Shown here: positions 7,546 to 16,021 of the stretch, piece after piece
Position numbering within the stretch: the stretch's first letter is position 1
Layout: each line of letters opens with the position of its first letter
From: DASXUX01 sp036504595
GTDB lineage: Bacteria; Planctomycetota; SZUA-567; H5-PLA8
Length of the DNA: 64,000 bases
Reading direction: 5' to 3'
Assembly: GCA_036504595.1 (NCBI GenBank)
Contig: DASXUX010000053.1
Coordinates: forward strand, 62,001-126,000
The notes under the pieces: model-generated
Database searches by the model: none
Seen by the model: the letters and a program-made list of their open reading frames with translations, nothing else
What the model was told of the DNA's origin: nothing
Translations under genes and position numbers: made by a program

Positions 7546-8929
7546 CAACCTCCTGCTCCGGTTCCGGCACGCGGACGTCGCTGAAGCCGCGGGATTCGAG
7601 CAGCGTCTTGAACGTCGCGGTACGGGCTTCGTCGCCGTGGACGAGGAAGACGGGGCCTTGGGGGCGCGAGCGATCGAGGTAGGAGAGAAGCTCGTGCTGC
7701 CCGGCGTGAGCGGAGAAGCCTTCGAGGACTTTGATCTGGGCCCGAACGGTCTGTTCTTGCCCAAAGACGCGGACGACCGGCATATGTTCGACGAGGCGGC
7801 GGCCGAGCGTGTGTTCGGCCTGGAAGCCGACGATCAGGATGGTGTTGCGCGGATCGCCGAGGCCGTGTTCGAGGTGATGGAGGATGCGGCCGGCTTCGCA
7901 CATGCCGGAGGCCGCGATGACGACGAAGGGGCCTTTTCGGTCATTGAGGGCTTTGGACTCTTCGGCGGAGCGGACGTACGTCGCGCCGTTGAGGACGAAC
8001 AGACCGCCGTCGTGCTTGAACACGTCGGTGGCTTCGGCGTCGTAGCATTCGGGATGACGGGCGAAGATTTCAGTCGCGCCGGTGGCCAGAGGGCTGTCCA
8101 CGAAGACGGGCACGTCGGGCAGCTTGTTTTGCTCCTGAAGCTGGCGCATCGCGTACAGGATCGCCTGCACGCGGCCGAGCGCGAAGGCGGGAATAATGAC
8201 CTTGCCGCCGCGCGATATGGTCTCGTACATGACTTTGCGGAGTTCTTCAGGAAGTTCGCTCTGCGGCGGGTGATCGCGGTCGCCATAGGTCGTTTCGGTG
8301 AGCAGTGCGTCAGCGGTTTCGAGCGGTTCGGGATCGCGCAGGATCGGCGAATCGGGACGGCCGACGTCGCCCGTGAAGGCCAGGCGTTTGACGGTGCCGT
8401 TGTTGCGCTCTTCAAGAATCATCCCGGCTGAGCCGAGAATATGGCCGGCGTCGTGGAAGTACGCTCGCAGGCCGGGAAGGACTTCGAACCATTCGCGATA
8501 ATTTCGGCCGCGCAGCAACGCGATGGCTTTTTCCGCGTCTTCGGGGGTGTAGAGCGGTTGGGCGGGCTTTTCGCCGGGCTTGAGGCGCTTGCGATTCACG
8601 TGCTGAGCGTCGAGCACCTGGATGTGCGCCGAATCACGCAGCATCAGGCCGCAGAGATCGACGGTCGCGCCCGTTGCATAGACCGGACAGCGCAGGCCGC
8701 GCGCGGCCCACGTGGGGAGGTTGCCGATGTGGTCGATGTGCGCATGGCTGATGACGACGGCCTTTACGCGCGACGGCGAGATTGGCAGGGTGGTGTTGCG
8801 CTGGAAGGCTTCTGCGCGCCGGCCCTGAAACATGCCGCAGTCGAGGAGCACGATTTCGCCGCGAGACGTTTCGATGATGTGCAGCGAGCCGGTGACTGTG
8901 CGGACTGCGCCGTGGAAATGGATTTTCAT
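7538..8929 (-). CDS. Beta-CASP metallo-beta-lactamase-fold ribonuclease (CPSF/YSH1-like)
   Basis: The 463-residue protein starts at the ATG giving M-K-I-H-F-H-G-A, preceded by AGGAA. The MBL motifs are S-H-A-H-I-D-H-I-G (about 61-69), H-D-A-G-H-I-L-G-S and F-T-G-D-V-G. The beta-CASP region follows with G-G-K-V-I-I-P-A-F-A-L-G-R-V-Q, A-S-G-M-C-E-A-G-R, G-F-Q-A-E-H-T-L-G-R and F-S-A-H-A-G-Q. These are the hallmarks of zinc-dependent RNA endo/exonucleases of the CPSF-73 type, cytoplasmic, acting in RNA processing or decay. An in-frame upstream start at 9004 would add 25 unlikely residues. It is divergent from transketolase. Confidence 0.9.
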   Translation of the reverse strand: MKIHFHGAVRTVTGSLHIIETSRGEIVLLDCGMFQGRRAEAFQRNTTLPISPSRVKAVVISHAHIDHIGNLPTWAARGLRCPVYATGATVDLCGLMLRDSAHIQVLDAQHVNRKRLKPGEKPAQPLYTPEDAEKAIALLRGRNYREWFEVLPGLRAYFHDAGHILGSAGMILEERNNGTVKRLAFTGDVGRPDSPILRDPEPLETADALLTETTYGDRDHPPQSELPEELRKVMYETISRGGKVIIPAFALGRVQAILYAMRQLQEQNKLPDVPVFVDSPLATGATEIFARHPECYDAEATDVFKHDGGLFVLNGATYVRSAEESKALNDRKGPFVVIAASGMCEAGRILHHLEHGLGDPRNTILIVGFQAEHTLGRRLVEHMPVVRVFGQEQTVRAQIKVLEGFSAHAGQHELLSYLDRSRPQGPVFLVHGDEARTATFKTLLESRGFSDVRVPEPEQEVVL

Positions 8930-9074
8930 GAGCGGGTTCCTGTTGGGTTCGGCCGCGAGTATAGAATTGCCGGACAGAAAGGGAAAGGCGCGTTTGGAGT
9001 ACACTCACGAACTCTCGTTTTGCGTTTTGAATTTTGCCCCCTCGCCGATTACCGTTGCCTCTTCGCCAAATGGT

Positions 9075-9122
9075 GGCACGTTTGTGTTCGCGCCGTCTTT
9101 TTGGCGCGAACTCAAGCGTGCC
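9075..9122. repeat. GGCACG...GCGTGCC palindrome upstream of transketolase
   Basis: Arms 9075-9094 and 9103-9122 match at 18 of 20 positions as an inverted repeat (outer GGCACG/CGTGCC, inner TTCGCGCC/GGCGCGAA) with an 8-base T-rich loop. It lies 27 bases before the transketolase ATG, so it would fold in the mRNA leader if transcribed. The same family occurs at 57858-57975. Confidence 0.85.
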
Positions 9123-9148
9123 TTCTTTTTTGGAGAAAACTGCCGCCC

Positions 9149-11194
9149 ATGACCAACGCTGAACTTGAGCTGCTGTGCATCAACACCATTCGCTGTCTGT
9201 GCATCGATGCGGTGCAAAAGGCCAACAGCGGCCACCCGGGCGCGCCGATGGGCCAGGCTCCGATGGCCCACGTTCTTTGGGACCGCCACCTGCGTCACAG
9301 TCCCGCCAATCCGGCGTGGATCAACCGCGACCGCTTCATTCTCTCGCCCGGCCACGCCTGCACGATCCTCTACAGCCTGCTGCACCTCAGCGGCTACGAC
9401 TTGGCGCTTGAAGACGTGAAGAACTTCCGCCAGCTCGGCAGCAAATGCCCCGGCCACAGCGAAGTCGGCCACACCGCCGGCGTCGAAATGACCACCGGCC
9501 CCCTTGGGCAGGGTTTCTCCAGCGGCGTGGGCATGGCGATCGCCCAGAAGTATCTCGCCGCGTACTTCAACCGCCCCGGCCACGAAATCATCGACTACCG
9601 CATTCTGGCGATCGTCTCCGACGGCGATCTGATGGAAGGCGTCGCGAGCGAAGCGGCTTCGATCGCCGGCCACCTGCGCCTCGACAACCTGATTTACCTG
9701 TACGACGACAACCACATCTCCATTGAAGGCCACACGTCCGTCGCGTTCACCGAAGACCGAGCGAAACGCTTTGAAGCCTACGGCTGGCACGTGCAGTCCG
9801 TCGCCGACGGCAACGATGTCGAAGCCATTCACAAGGCCATCGTAGTCGCCAAGGGTGTGAAGGACAAGCCGCACATCATCTGCGTCCGCACGACGATCGG
9901 TTTCGGCTCGCCCAACAAGAAGGACACCGGTGAAGTTCACGGCTCCCCGCTGGGCCCGGACGAAGTGAAACTGACCAAGAAGGCTTACGGCTGGGATCCC
10001 GAAAAGCAGTTCTTCATCCCCGCAGAAGCGCTCCAGCAGTTCCGCACGCAGAAGAGCTGCGGACAGAAGCTCGAAGTTCAGTGGAACGAGAAATTCGCCG
10101 CCTACGCGAAGGCTCACCCCGAACTGGCCAAACAGTTCCAGGACTGGCAGGCCAAGAAGCTCCCCGACGGCTGGACGGACGCGCTGCCGAATTTCGCCGG
10201 AGAAAAAGCCGTCTCGACCCGCGTCGCGCAGGCGAAAGTCCTCAACGCGATCGGCGCGAAGCTGCCGATGCTGATGGGCGGCAGCGCCGACCTGGCGCCC
10301 TCGACTTCAACGTACATGAAGGGCATGGGCGAGTTCCAGTTCCCCGGCAATGAGCGCTCCACGCCGCACGATATGGACGGCGGCAATTACCTCGGCCGCA
10401 ACATGCACTTCGGCGTGCGCGAACACGGCATGGGCAGCATCCTCAACGGCATGGCTCTGTCCGGAATGCTCATTCCCTACGGCGCGACGTTCCTGGTCTT
10501 CAGCGACTACAACAAACCGGCGATTCGCCTGGCTGCGTTCATGAAGCAGCAGTCGATCTTCGTCTTCACGCACGATTCGATCGGACTCGGCGAAGACGGC
10601 CCGACGCATCAGCCCATCGAACACCTCAGCGCTCTGCGCGGCATCCCCGGCCTGGTCACGATTCGCCCCGCCGACGCGACCGAAACGGCCGTCGCGTGGA
10701 AGTTCGCCATCGAACACCGCAACGGCCCGACCGCGCTAGCCCTTACGCGGCAGAACGTCCCCGTTATTGATCGCAGCAAGTTCCCCGGCGCCGTGAATCT
10801 GCTCAAGGGTGGCTACATCATCGTCGGCGATGCGAAGGTCAAGCCCGACGTGATCATCATCAGCACCGGCTCCGAACTGCAGTTCTGTATGAAAGCCGCC
10901 GAGCTGCTTCAGGCCGAAGGCATCAAGGCTCGCGTCGTCAGCATGCCGTCAATGGAACTCTTCGACCAGCAGCCGGAAGCCTACCGCAACGAAGTTCTGC
11001 CGCCGGACGTCAGCGCGCGCCTGGCCGTCGAGGCCGCTCACCCCATGAGCTGGTACAAGTACGTCGGCCTGAAAGGGGACGTGCAGTGCATGCAGAGCTG
11101 GGGCGCCTCCGGCCCCTTCGAACTGCTCTACAAGCATTTTGGCTTCACGCCCGAAAACATCGCGGCGAAGGCGAAGAAGCTGATCGGACGATAA
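9149..11194 (+). CDS. tkt: Transketolase
   Basis: The 681-residue ThDP enzyme transfers two-carbon ketol units between sugar phosphates in the non-oxidative pentose phosphate pathway. Visible motifs are G-H-P-G-A-P-M-G, T-G-P-L-G-Q-G-F-S-S-G-V-G-M-A, the ThDP motif S-D-G-D-L-M-E-G-V-A-S-E-A with D-D-N-H-I-S-I-E-G, and the middle-domain G-E-D-G-P-T-H-Q-P-I-E-H with the preceding aromatic F-V-F-T-H-D-S. Length matches the family. The start at 9149 is chosen because the family begins there (M-T-N-A-E-L-E) and TGGAG lies 14 bases upstream; the open frame extends further but only as antisense shadow. A palindrome sits in the leader. Confidence 0.95.
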   Translation: MTNAELELLCINTIRCLCIDAVQKANSGHPGAPMGQAPMAHVLWDRHLRHSPANPAWINRDRFILSPGHACTILYSLLHLSGYDLALEDVKNFRQLGSKCPGHSEVGHTAGVEMTTGPLGQGFSSGVGMAIAQKYLAAYFNRPGHEIIDYRILAIVSDGDLMEGVASEAASIAGHLRLDNLIYLYDDNHISIEGHTSVAFTEDRAKRFEAYGWHVQSVADGNDVEAIHKAIVVAKGVKDKPHIICVRTTIGFGSPNKKDTGEVHGSPLGPDEVKLTKKAYGWDPEKQFFIPAEALQQFRTQKSCGQKLEVQWNEKFAAYAKAHPELAKQFQDWQAKKLPDGWTDALPNFAGEKAVSTRVAQAKVLNAIGAKLPMLMGGSADLAPSTSTYMKGMGEFQFPGNERSTPHDMDGGNYLGRNMHFGVREHGMGSILNGMALSGMLIPYGATFLVFSDYNKPAIRLAAFMKQQSIFVFTHDSIGLGEDGPTHQPIEHLSALRGIPGLVTIRPADATETAVAWKFAIEHRNGPTALALTRQNVPVIDRSKFPGAVNLLKGGYIIVGDAKVKPDVIIISTGSELQFCMKAAELLQAEGIKARVVSMPSMELFDQQPEAYRNEVLPPDVSARLAVEAAHPMSWYKYVGLKGDVQCMQSWGASGPFELLYKHFGFTPENIAAKAKKLIGR

Positions 11195-11345
11195 ACGCAA
11201 ATACCCGGAGAACGGCCGTTTGCAGGTTTCTCGTTTCAAGTTTCTGGGTGGATCTCATCGGCCGCGTGGTCGATGAGCCTTCATGCTTTACTATAGCTTT
11301 TGAGGCGACAGCGTTTCGTCGAGAAAGCATATCACGAGCATTCGA

Positions 11346-12575
11346 ATGCAGGCCGCGGAACGTCCGGTTCTTCAGACTAACGCCGCGCAAATCACTGCAT
11401 CACTGCCGCGCCGAATGCCCGAGCTGGACGGCATACGTGGCATTGCTATCTTGCTCGTGCTGTACTGGCACTACTGCGTCGGCCAGTTGACGCCCGAGTT
11501 CGGTACCTGGACGTACTATCTGTGCCTGGCTGGAGGGTCAGCTTGGAGCGGCGTTGATCTTTTCTTCGTGCTCTCGGGCTTTCTGCTGGGTGGCATTCTC
11601 ATCGACAATCGGCGCGCGCCCAACTTACTGCGCGTGTTCTATGTGCGCCGGTTCTGCCGCATTTTCCCAGTTTACTACGTGAGCATTGCCGTGTTTTCGC
11701 TTGCCGTCATCTCTGTAAAGAATTTACCGCAATGGATGTTCGGCCCGTCCCTGCCGCTTTGGACATACTGGCTGTATGTGCAGAACTTCTGGATGTGGTT
11801 TCAATTTTCGCCGGGCCCCGGCTGCATGGGCATGACGTGGTCGCTGGCGATTGAAGAGCACTTCTACCTGGTGTTGCCGTGGGTGCTTATCTATGTCCGG
11901 CCGAAAATGCTCCCATGGGTGCTTTCGCTGCTGATCTTGGTTGCTCCCGTTCTGCGATTGATAATGGTGCAATCACCCCAATGGATGATTGCATCCATCA
12001 TGATTCTGCCTTGCAGATGGGATTCGCTTTTCCTGGGTGTGCTCGGGGCATGGCTTGTTCGGCGCGAGGAGTTCATGCGATGGGCGCGCGAACACATGGG
12101 GGTTCTCTATGGGGCGTTTTTGGCGTTCCTAAGCGGCGTGGTGCTTTTGTCGGCCTTGCACACGCTGCCCGGCGCCCTCGGATGGCGTGCGTTCGCATCA
12201 CTGACGTGCTTCGCTCTGTTCTATCTGTCGCTGATCCTGGTGGCAGTGGTGCCCGAGAAATCATTGTTGAAACGCCTGTTAAGTGCGCGCTGGCTGCGCG
12301 GAACGGGCACCATCGCCTATGGCTTGTACCTATTCCATCAAGCAGTCGCCGGGCTGTGCTACTTTTTCTTACTCGGCAAAGACCAGCCGCAGATCAGCAA
12401 CTGGAAGGATGCATTGACAACACTGTTGGCACTCTGTCTCACCTTCTTGCTCGCGATCGTCTCATTCCGCTATTTTGAGTTACCGATCACGCGACTGGGC
12501 CATCAGGTAGCATACTCCTCGCCTCCTCCAGATCGGGTCGAGTGCGTACAAAGCGAGGTCCTTCGATCAGAGTAG
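11346..12575 (+). CDS. Acyltransferase family 3 membrane protein
   Basis: The 409-residue polytopic protein has about ten hydrophobic helices and the acyltransferase-3 signature at its start: E-L-D-G-I-R-G-I-A-I-L-L-V-L-Y-W-H-Y, followed by S-G-V-D-L-F-F-V-L-S-G-F-L-L-G and later T-W-S-L-A-I-E-E-H-F-Y. These enzymes O-acylate exported sugars or cell-surface polysaccharide at the inner membrane. An internal ATG at 11415 is an alternative start. Its base composition looks somewhat lower in GC than its neighbours, which could reflect transfer or a different membrane-protein codon mix. It appears monocistronic. Confidence 0.85.
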   Translation: MQAAERPVLQTNAAQITASLPRRMPELDGIRGIAILLVLYWHYCVGQLTPEFGTWTYYLCLAGGSAWSGVDLFFVLSGFLLGGILIDNRRAPNLLRVFYVRRFCRIFPVYYVSIAVFSLAVISVKNLPQWMFGPSLPLWTYWLYVQNFWMWFQFSPGPGCMGMTWSLAIEEHFYLVLPWVLIYVRPKMLPWVLSLLILVAPVLRLIMVQSPQWMIASIMILPCRWDSLFLGVLGAWLVRREEFMRWAREHMGVLYGAFLAFLSGVVLLSALHTLPGALGWRAFASLTCFALFYLSLILVAVVPEKSLLKRLLSARWLRGTGTIAYGLYLFHQAVAGLCYFFLLGKDQPQISNWKDALTTLLALCLTFLLAIVSFRYFELPITRLGHQVAYSSPPPDRVECVQSEVLRSE

Positions 12576-12589
12576 CGGACCACAGGCGT

Positions 12590-12632
12590 CTGTTTCCTGC
12601 TTACTGCCATGGCCTATTGCCTACTGAACAGC
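12590..12632. repeat. CTGCTTACTGCC / GCCTACTGAAC word repeat overlapping the cysteine synthase 3' end
   Basis: Words of the CTGCCTACTGCC family run from the 3' end of the acyltransferase region into the last codons of the convergent cysteine synthase gene, so the final residues S-R-Q and stop codon of that gene are repeat-derived. Confidence 0.5.
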
Positions 12633-13534
12633 GCCGTGCTGAAGTACCGCTCCGCCCGGTCGCACAGCAGCGTCACAACCGTCTTCTCCGGGCCCAGTTC
12701 CTTTGCCAGTTTCAGCGCCGCGCAGACGTTCGCGCCCGACGAGGAACCCACCAGCAGGCCGAAATCCTGATGCAGGCGGCGCGTCATCGCTAGGGCTTCG
12801 GCGCTGGTGATCGCGATCTCGGTATCCACCGGAGCGGTGCGCAGCAGCGGCGGCAGAAAACCGCCGGCAATTCCTTCGATCATGTGACAGCACGGCATTT
12901 CGCCGCACAGCATCGCCGCCTCGGCCGGTTCCATCGCGACGATCTTCACGCCCGCGAAGCGCTGCTTGAGCGCCCGGCCGATGCCCGCCAGCGACCCGCC
13001 GGTGCCGTAGCCGGCGACGAACGCGTCGATCGGGCGATCCGTCTGGCGCAGAATCTCCTGGGCGGTGAAGTGTTCGTGATCGTGAGCGTTCAGCGGATTC
13101 TCGAACTGCCGCGGCAAAAAGTAGTGCGGGTTTTGAGCCAGCATTTCGTCGGCGAGCTGAATGCCCGTCTGGTAGCCTTTTGTCGGAGCGAACAAAATCA
13201 CGCTCGCGCCGAGTTGCTCCATCAAGCTGCGCCGCTCGCGACTCGCTGTCTCCGACATCAGGATCGTGACGCGATAGCCCTTCACCGCGCCGACCATGGC
13301 CAGAGCGATACCGGTGTTGCCGCTGGTGCACTCGAGAATGATGGATTCGGGCGTCAGGGCTCCGCGTGCTTCCGCGTCCTCGATGACCGCTTTGGCAAAC
13401 CGGTCCTTGATGCTGCCGCTGGGATTGAGGAACTCACACTTGGCCAGAACCGTCAGCCCCTCGGGCTCAAAGCGCAGCGGCAGCAGCGGCGTATTGCCGA
13501 TCAATCCCAGCACGGCCGAGCAAGGATGTCCCAT
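12614..13534 (-). CDS. Cysteine synthase family PLP-dependent enzyme
   Basis: This 306-residue fold-type II PLP enzyme likely makes cysteine from O-acetylserine and sulfide. It shows the Schiff-base lysine in N-P-S-G-S-I-K-D-R (Lys43), the substrate loop T-S-G-N-T-G-I-A-L, the phosphate-binding G-Y-G-T-G-G-S-L-A-G and the C-terminal G-S-S-S-G-A-N. Overall size fits CysK/CysM without a CBS extension. An AAGGAGG lies 6 bases before the ATG. Cystathionine beta-synthase-like activity cannot be excluded. The C-terminus runs into a word repeat. A long non-coding leader separates it from the divergent two-CW gene. Confidence 0.9.
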   Translation of the reverse strand: MGHPCSAVLGLIGNTPLLPLRFEPEGLTVLAKCEFLNPSGSIKDRFAKAVIEDAEARGALTPESIILECTSGNTGIALAMVGAVKGYRVTILMSETASRERRSLMEQLGASVILFAPTKGYQTGIQLADEMLAQNPHYFLPRQFENPLNAHDHEHFTAQEILRQTDRPIDAFVAGYGTGGSLAGIGRALKQRFAGVKIVAMEPAEAAMLCGEMPCCHMIEGIAGGFLPPLLRTAPVDTEIAITSAEALAMTRRLHQDFGLLVGSSSGANVCAALKLAKELGPEKTVVTLLCDRAERYFSTALFSRQ

Positions 13535-13729
13535 GAGGCCTCCTTGGCTCCAGGCTACAGAAACCGCTTGCGTTAAGAAAGTTCCGGAATATATGCTTCT
13601 GCGGGATCCACGACGCGCTCAGTATTTTGCAGGATAACGAACCTGTCCGTTGAAAATGTCGCAACGCAACAGAGAATGTGCGGGCTACTCCGCGTTGAGT
13701 GACACTACGACACCGAAGAGGAGAACGGC

Positions 13730-14026
13730 ATGGCTTTGAACTGCTGGCAGTTCAAGAAGTGCGGGCGTGAGCTCGGCGGCATCAAAAGCGCGGAACTGGG
13801 TGTTTGCGCGGCCGCAAAAGACGCTCGCGTCAACGGAACAAATGGCGGACTGAACGGCGGCCGAGCGTGCTGGGTCATCGCCGGCACGCTGTGCGGTGGC
13901 AAAGTCCAAGGCACCTACGCCAACAAGGTCGGCAACTGCATGGTCTGCAATTTCTACCTGCAGGTTCGATCCGAAGAAGGCGCCGCGATGGAATCCCCGG
14001 GCGCTATTCTTGCCAAGTTGAGATAG
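13730..14026 (+). CDS. Two-CW domain protein
   Basis: This 98-residue cytoplasmic-looking protein has the two C-W signatures of the two-CW domain: N-C-W-Q-F-K-K-C-G near the start and G-R-A-C-W-V-I-A-G-T-L-C-G-G-K-V-Q-G-T in the middle, plus V-G-N-C-M-V-C-N-F-Y later. The seven or so cysteines suggest metal or redox binding. In known genomes the domain stands alone or is attached to chemotaxis and two-component proteins; its biochemical role is not established. GAGGAGA lies just upstream of the ATG. Neighbours give no functional hint. Confidence 0.85.
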   Translation: MALNCWQFKKCGRELGGIKSAELGVCAAAKDARVNGTNGGLNGGRACWVIAGTLCGGKVQGTYANKVGNCMVCNFYLQVRSEEGAAMESPGAILAKLR

Positions 14027-14113
14027 CCGGCTGAGCAGTGTTGTCGTTGGCTTACGCGGAACTCTATCACATAATCTGGCAGGTTAGGCAATTGATCATT
14101 CTTGGGAACACAC

Positions 14114-15010
14114 ATGCGAATCCACCGATATCAGTTTCTCCTCCTCCCGCTGTTCTGTTTTGCTCTCGCCCACGCCGCAGATGCGCCGCAGCCTGACTCG
14201 CTGATTAAGGATCTGCTCGGCGAGGTCTCCGAAACCGAAATCCGCAGCACGATTCAGGCGCTTCAGGATTTCAAGTCCCGCATGCTCGGCCAGCCCGGCA
14301 ACGCCGCCGCGGCTGAATACCTACACAAGCGCTTCAGCGCCATTCCGAAATTGACGGTCGATTATCAGGACGAAAAACTCCGCAACGTCATCGCTACGCT
14401 GAAAGGATCGGACGCCGTGTCAACGGCTGTGTTCATGGTCGGAGCCCACTACGACAGCACTTCGAAGGATCCGCTCGACGCGCCCGGCGCGACCGATGAC
14501 GCGGCCGGCTGCGCCGTCGTGCTGGAATTCGCCCGCATCCTCAGTCGCCACGCCCCGCGGCACACGGTGAAGTTCACCTGCTGGAATGGCGAAGAAGCCG
14601 GCCTGAAAGGCTCGTTCTCGTATGCAGACGAAGCGGCGAAAAAGAAGGAAGACATCCGCCTCTACGTGAACTGCGACTCCATCGCCTGCGATCCGCAGAA
14701 CCGTCTGCTGCTCGACATCGTCTTCGAGAAGAACGCCACCGACATAAAGGACGCCATGGTCGCGAACAACGATCTATACGGAATCGGCTTCAAGCTGCAA
14801 TTCAACCAGCACCACTGCGGCGGCGATCACGTTCCCTTCATCCGCAAAGGCTACACAGCCATCATGCTGCATCAGGAAGACCACGCCCACCAGCACAGCC
14901 CCGCCGACACGATCGACAAAGTCTCCACGCGCTACACCGCCTCCGCCGCACGGTTGAGTTTGTCTGTGTTGGCGGCGCAAGCGGGAGCGGGAAGGGCACA
15001 GGAAAAGTGA
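14114..15010 (+). CDS. Secreted M28-family zinc aminopeptidase
   Basis: The 298-residue protein starts with a signal peptide (M-R-I-H-R-Y-Q-F-L-L-L-P-L... A-H-A-A-D). The co-catalytic zinc ligands of family M28 are all visible: G-A-H-Y-D-S-T, G-A-T-D-D-A-A-G, N-G-E-E-A-G-L-K-G-S, N-C-D-S and the last histidine in the H-Q-E-D-H-A-H-Q-H-S-P-A-D-T region. It probably acts outside the cytoplasm, removing N-terminal residues from peptides. The ATG at 14114 is preferred to an in-frame TTG 12 bases earlier because the signal peptide begins there. It appears monocistronic. Confidence 0.9.
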   Translation: MRIHRYQFLLLPLFCFALAHAADAPQPDSLIKDLLGEVSETEIRSTIQALQDFKSRMLGQPGNAAAAEYLHKRFSAIPKLTVDYQDEKLRNVIATLKGSDAVSTAVFMVGAHYDSTSKDPLDAPGATDDAAGCAVVLEFARILSRHAPRHTVKFTCWNGEEAGLKGSFSYADEAAKKKEDIRLYVNCDSIACDPQNRLLLDIVFEKNATDIKDAMVANNDLYGIGFKLQFNQHHCGGDHVPFIRKGYTAIMLHQEDHAHQHSPADTIDKVSTRYTASAARLSLSVLAAQAGAGRAQEK

Positions 15011-15043
15011 GGGGCTGACGCGTCCAGACCAGAAATACAAAAT

Positions 15044-15115
15044 CTCACCACTGAGGACACAGAGAAAGAACTATTGCCTCGCCTACGTGTCCTCGGTGTC
15101 CCCTGTGGTTTGCCG
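15044..15115. repeat. GAGGACACAGAG-type inverted repeat
   Basis: ACCACTGAGGACACAGAG and the complementary words GTGTCCTCGGTGTCC...GTGGT flank a short spacer between two convergent genes. The same words occur at 42965-42995. A hairpin could terminate both genes. Confidence 0.6.
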
Positions 15116-15116
15116 T

Positions 15117-15923
15117 TTACTTCTTCTTCGCCTTCGCGTCCTTCGCCTGCTTGGCGGCTTCGATGAGATCATCCACGGGGCGCACGATCGGCAGCGGCAT
15201 ATTGTCCTTCGCCCCCATCGAGAAGAGCATGCCCAGCCCCATCTCGTCGCCGCCTTCGTCGCCGTCGCCGCCCGGAGCCATCTTCGTCACGACCAGGCCC
15301 AGCGGAGAACCGTCCGGCGTGGAGACGATCCGGCCCGCGTGCTGCGAAACCTCCGCGGAACACACGTAGTACGTGCGCGGGCCTTTCACGATCGAACGAA
15401 TCATCCCGGTGTCCACGTGAACCGCGCGGTTGCCTTCCTTGCCCATGCGACCAACCAGAAACACGTCATCGAGAACCTTCGGCTGCGCGGTGGCCGCTTT
15501 CAATTCGACGGCGGGAAAGGTCTTGCCGGCCTCCTTCGGCATCAGGAAGGCCATATCCAGGTCGGTGTCCTTCATCACGATCTCGGCGGGCACTTCCGTT
15601 CCGTCCGCCAGGATAAAGGTGGTTTCCTTGATCGTGGTGTCGAGTTTCATGCCGCGCAGCATTCGCTTCATCAGGGTGGCGGGCTCCAGCGCCGACGCGC
15701 TGGAGACCGTCAGCCCGGACGGGTCGATGATCGTCGCCGCCACTTCACTCTTCTGTTCCTGGTTCATGTTCTGGCCTTGAAACTCCATCTTCAAAGCCGA
15801 CACGATCCGCACCATGATCGCGCTCGGTCCGGATTTCTCTGCGACGCCGCGAGCCGTCTCCTTGAAATCCGCCGCCTGTGCCGCAGTTACCGCCAACGCA
15901 CATACCAGAGCCACAAACTTCAT
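15117..15923 (-). CDS. Secreted HtrA-fold paralogue without catalytic triad (A)
   Basis: The 268-residue protein has a signal peptide (M-K-F-V-A-L-V-C-A... A-Q-A-A-D). The body resembles an S1C/HtrA protease fold: A-T-I-I-D-P-S-G-L-T-V-S-S-A-S-A-L, then D-G-T-E-V-P-A-E-I-V-M-K-D-T-D-L-D-M-A-F-L. At the position of catalytic His is an alanine/serine stretch, and no G-N-S-G-G is present. It is 31 percent or more similar by eye to the next gene (16022-16795) along its whole length and ends in a lysine-rich tail. It is probably a periplasmic non-enzymatic partner or regulator of the HtrA protease encoded upstream. Function is inferred only from homology and position. Confidence 0.7.
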   Translation of the reverse strand: MKFVALVCALAVTAAQAADFKETARGVAEKSGPSAIMVRIVSALKMEFQGQNMNQEQKSEVAATIIDPSGLTVSSASALEPATLMKRMLRGMKLDTTIKETTFILADGTEVPAEIVMKDTDLDMAFLMPKEAGKTFPAVELKAATAQPKVLDDVFLVGRMGKEGNRAVHVDTGMIRSIVKGPRTYYVCSAEVSQHAGRIVSTPDGSPLGLVVTKMAPGGDGDEGGDEMGLGMLFSMGAKDNMPLPIVRPVDDLIEAAKQAKDAKAKKK

Positions 15924-15945
15924 TCACCACCTCCCCAAACGTTGA

Positions 15946-16021
15946 TATTTTTGATTTTCGATTTTGGATTTTAGATTCTGCTGCCGATCATCGCCGAATC
16001 CAAAATCCAAAATCTAAAATC
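15946..16021. repeat. GATTTTGGATTTTAGATT word hairpin (copy 1)
   Basis: T-rich words GATTTTCGATTTTGGATTTT and the complementary GAATCCAAAATCCAAAATC surround a short spacer CTGCTGCCGATCATCGCC. It sits between two tandem paralogues; an equivalent hairpin lies at the next junction (16814-16895), so it may have been duplicated with the gene or inserted twice. Confidence 0.8.

Noticed and set aside
8441..9148. Long N-terminal extension of transketolase
   Set aside because: It is antisense to the beta-CASP gene and the family start is at 9149.
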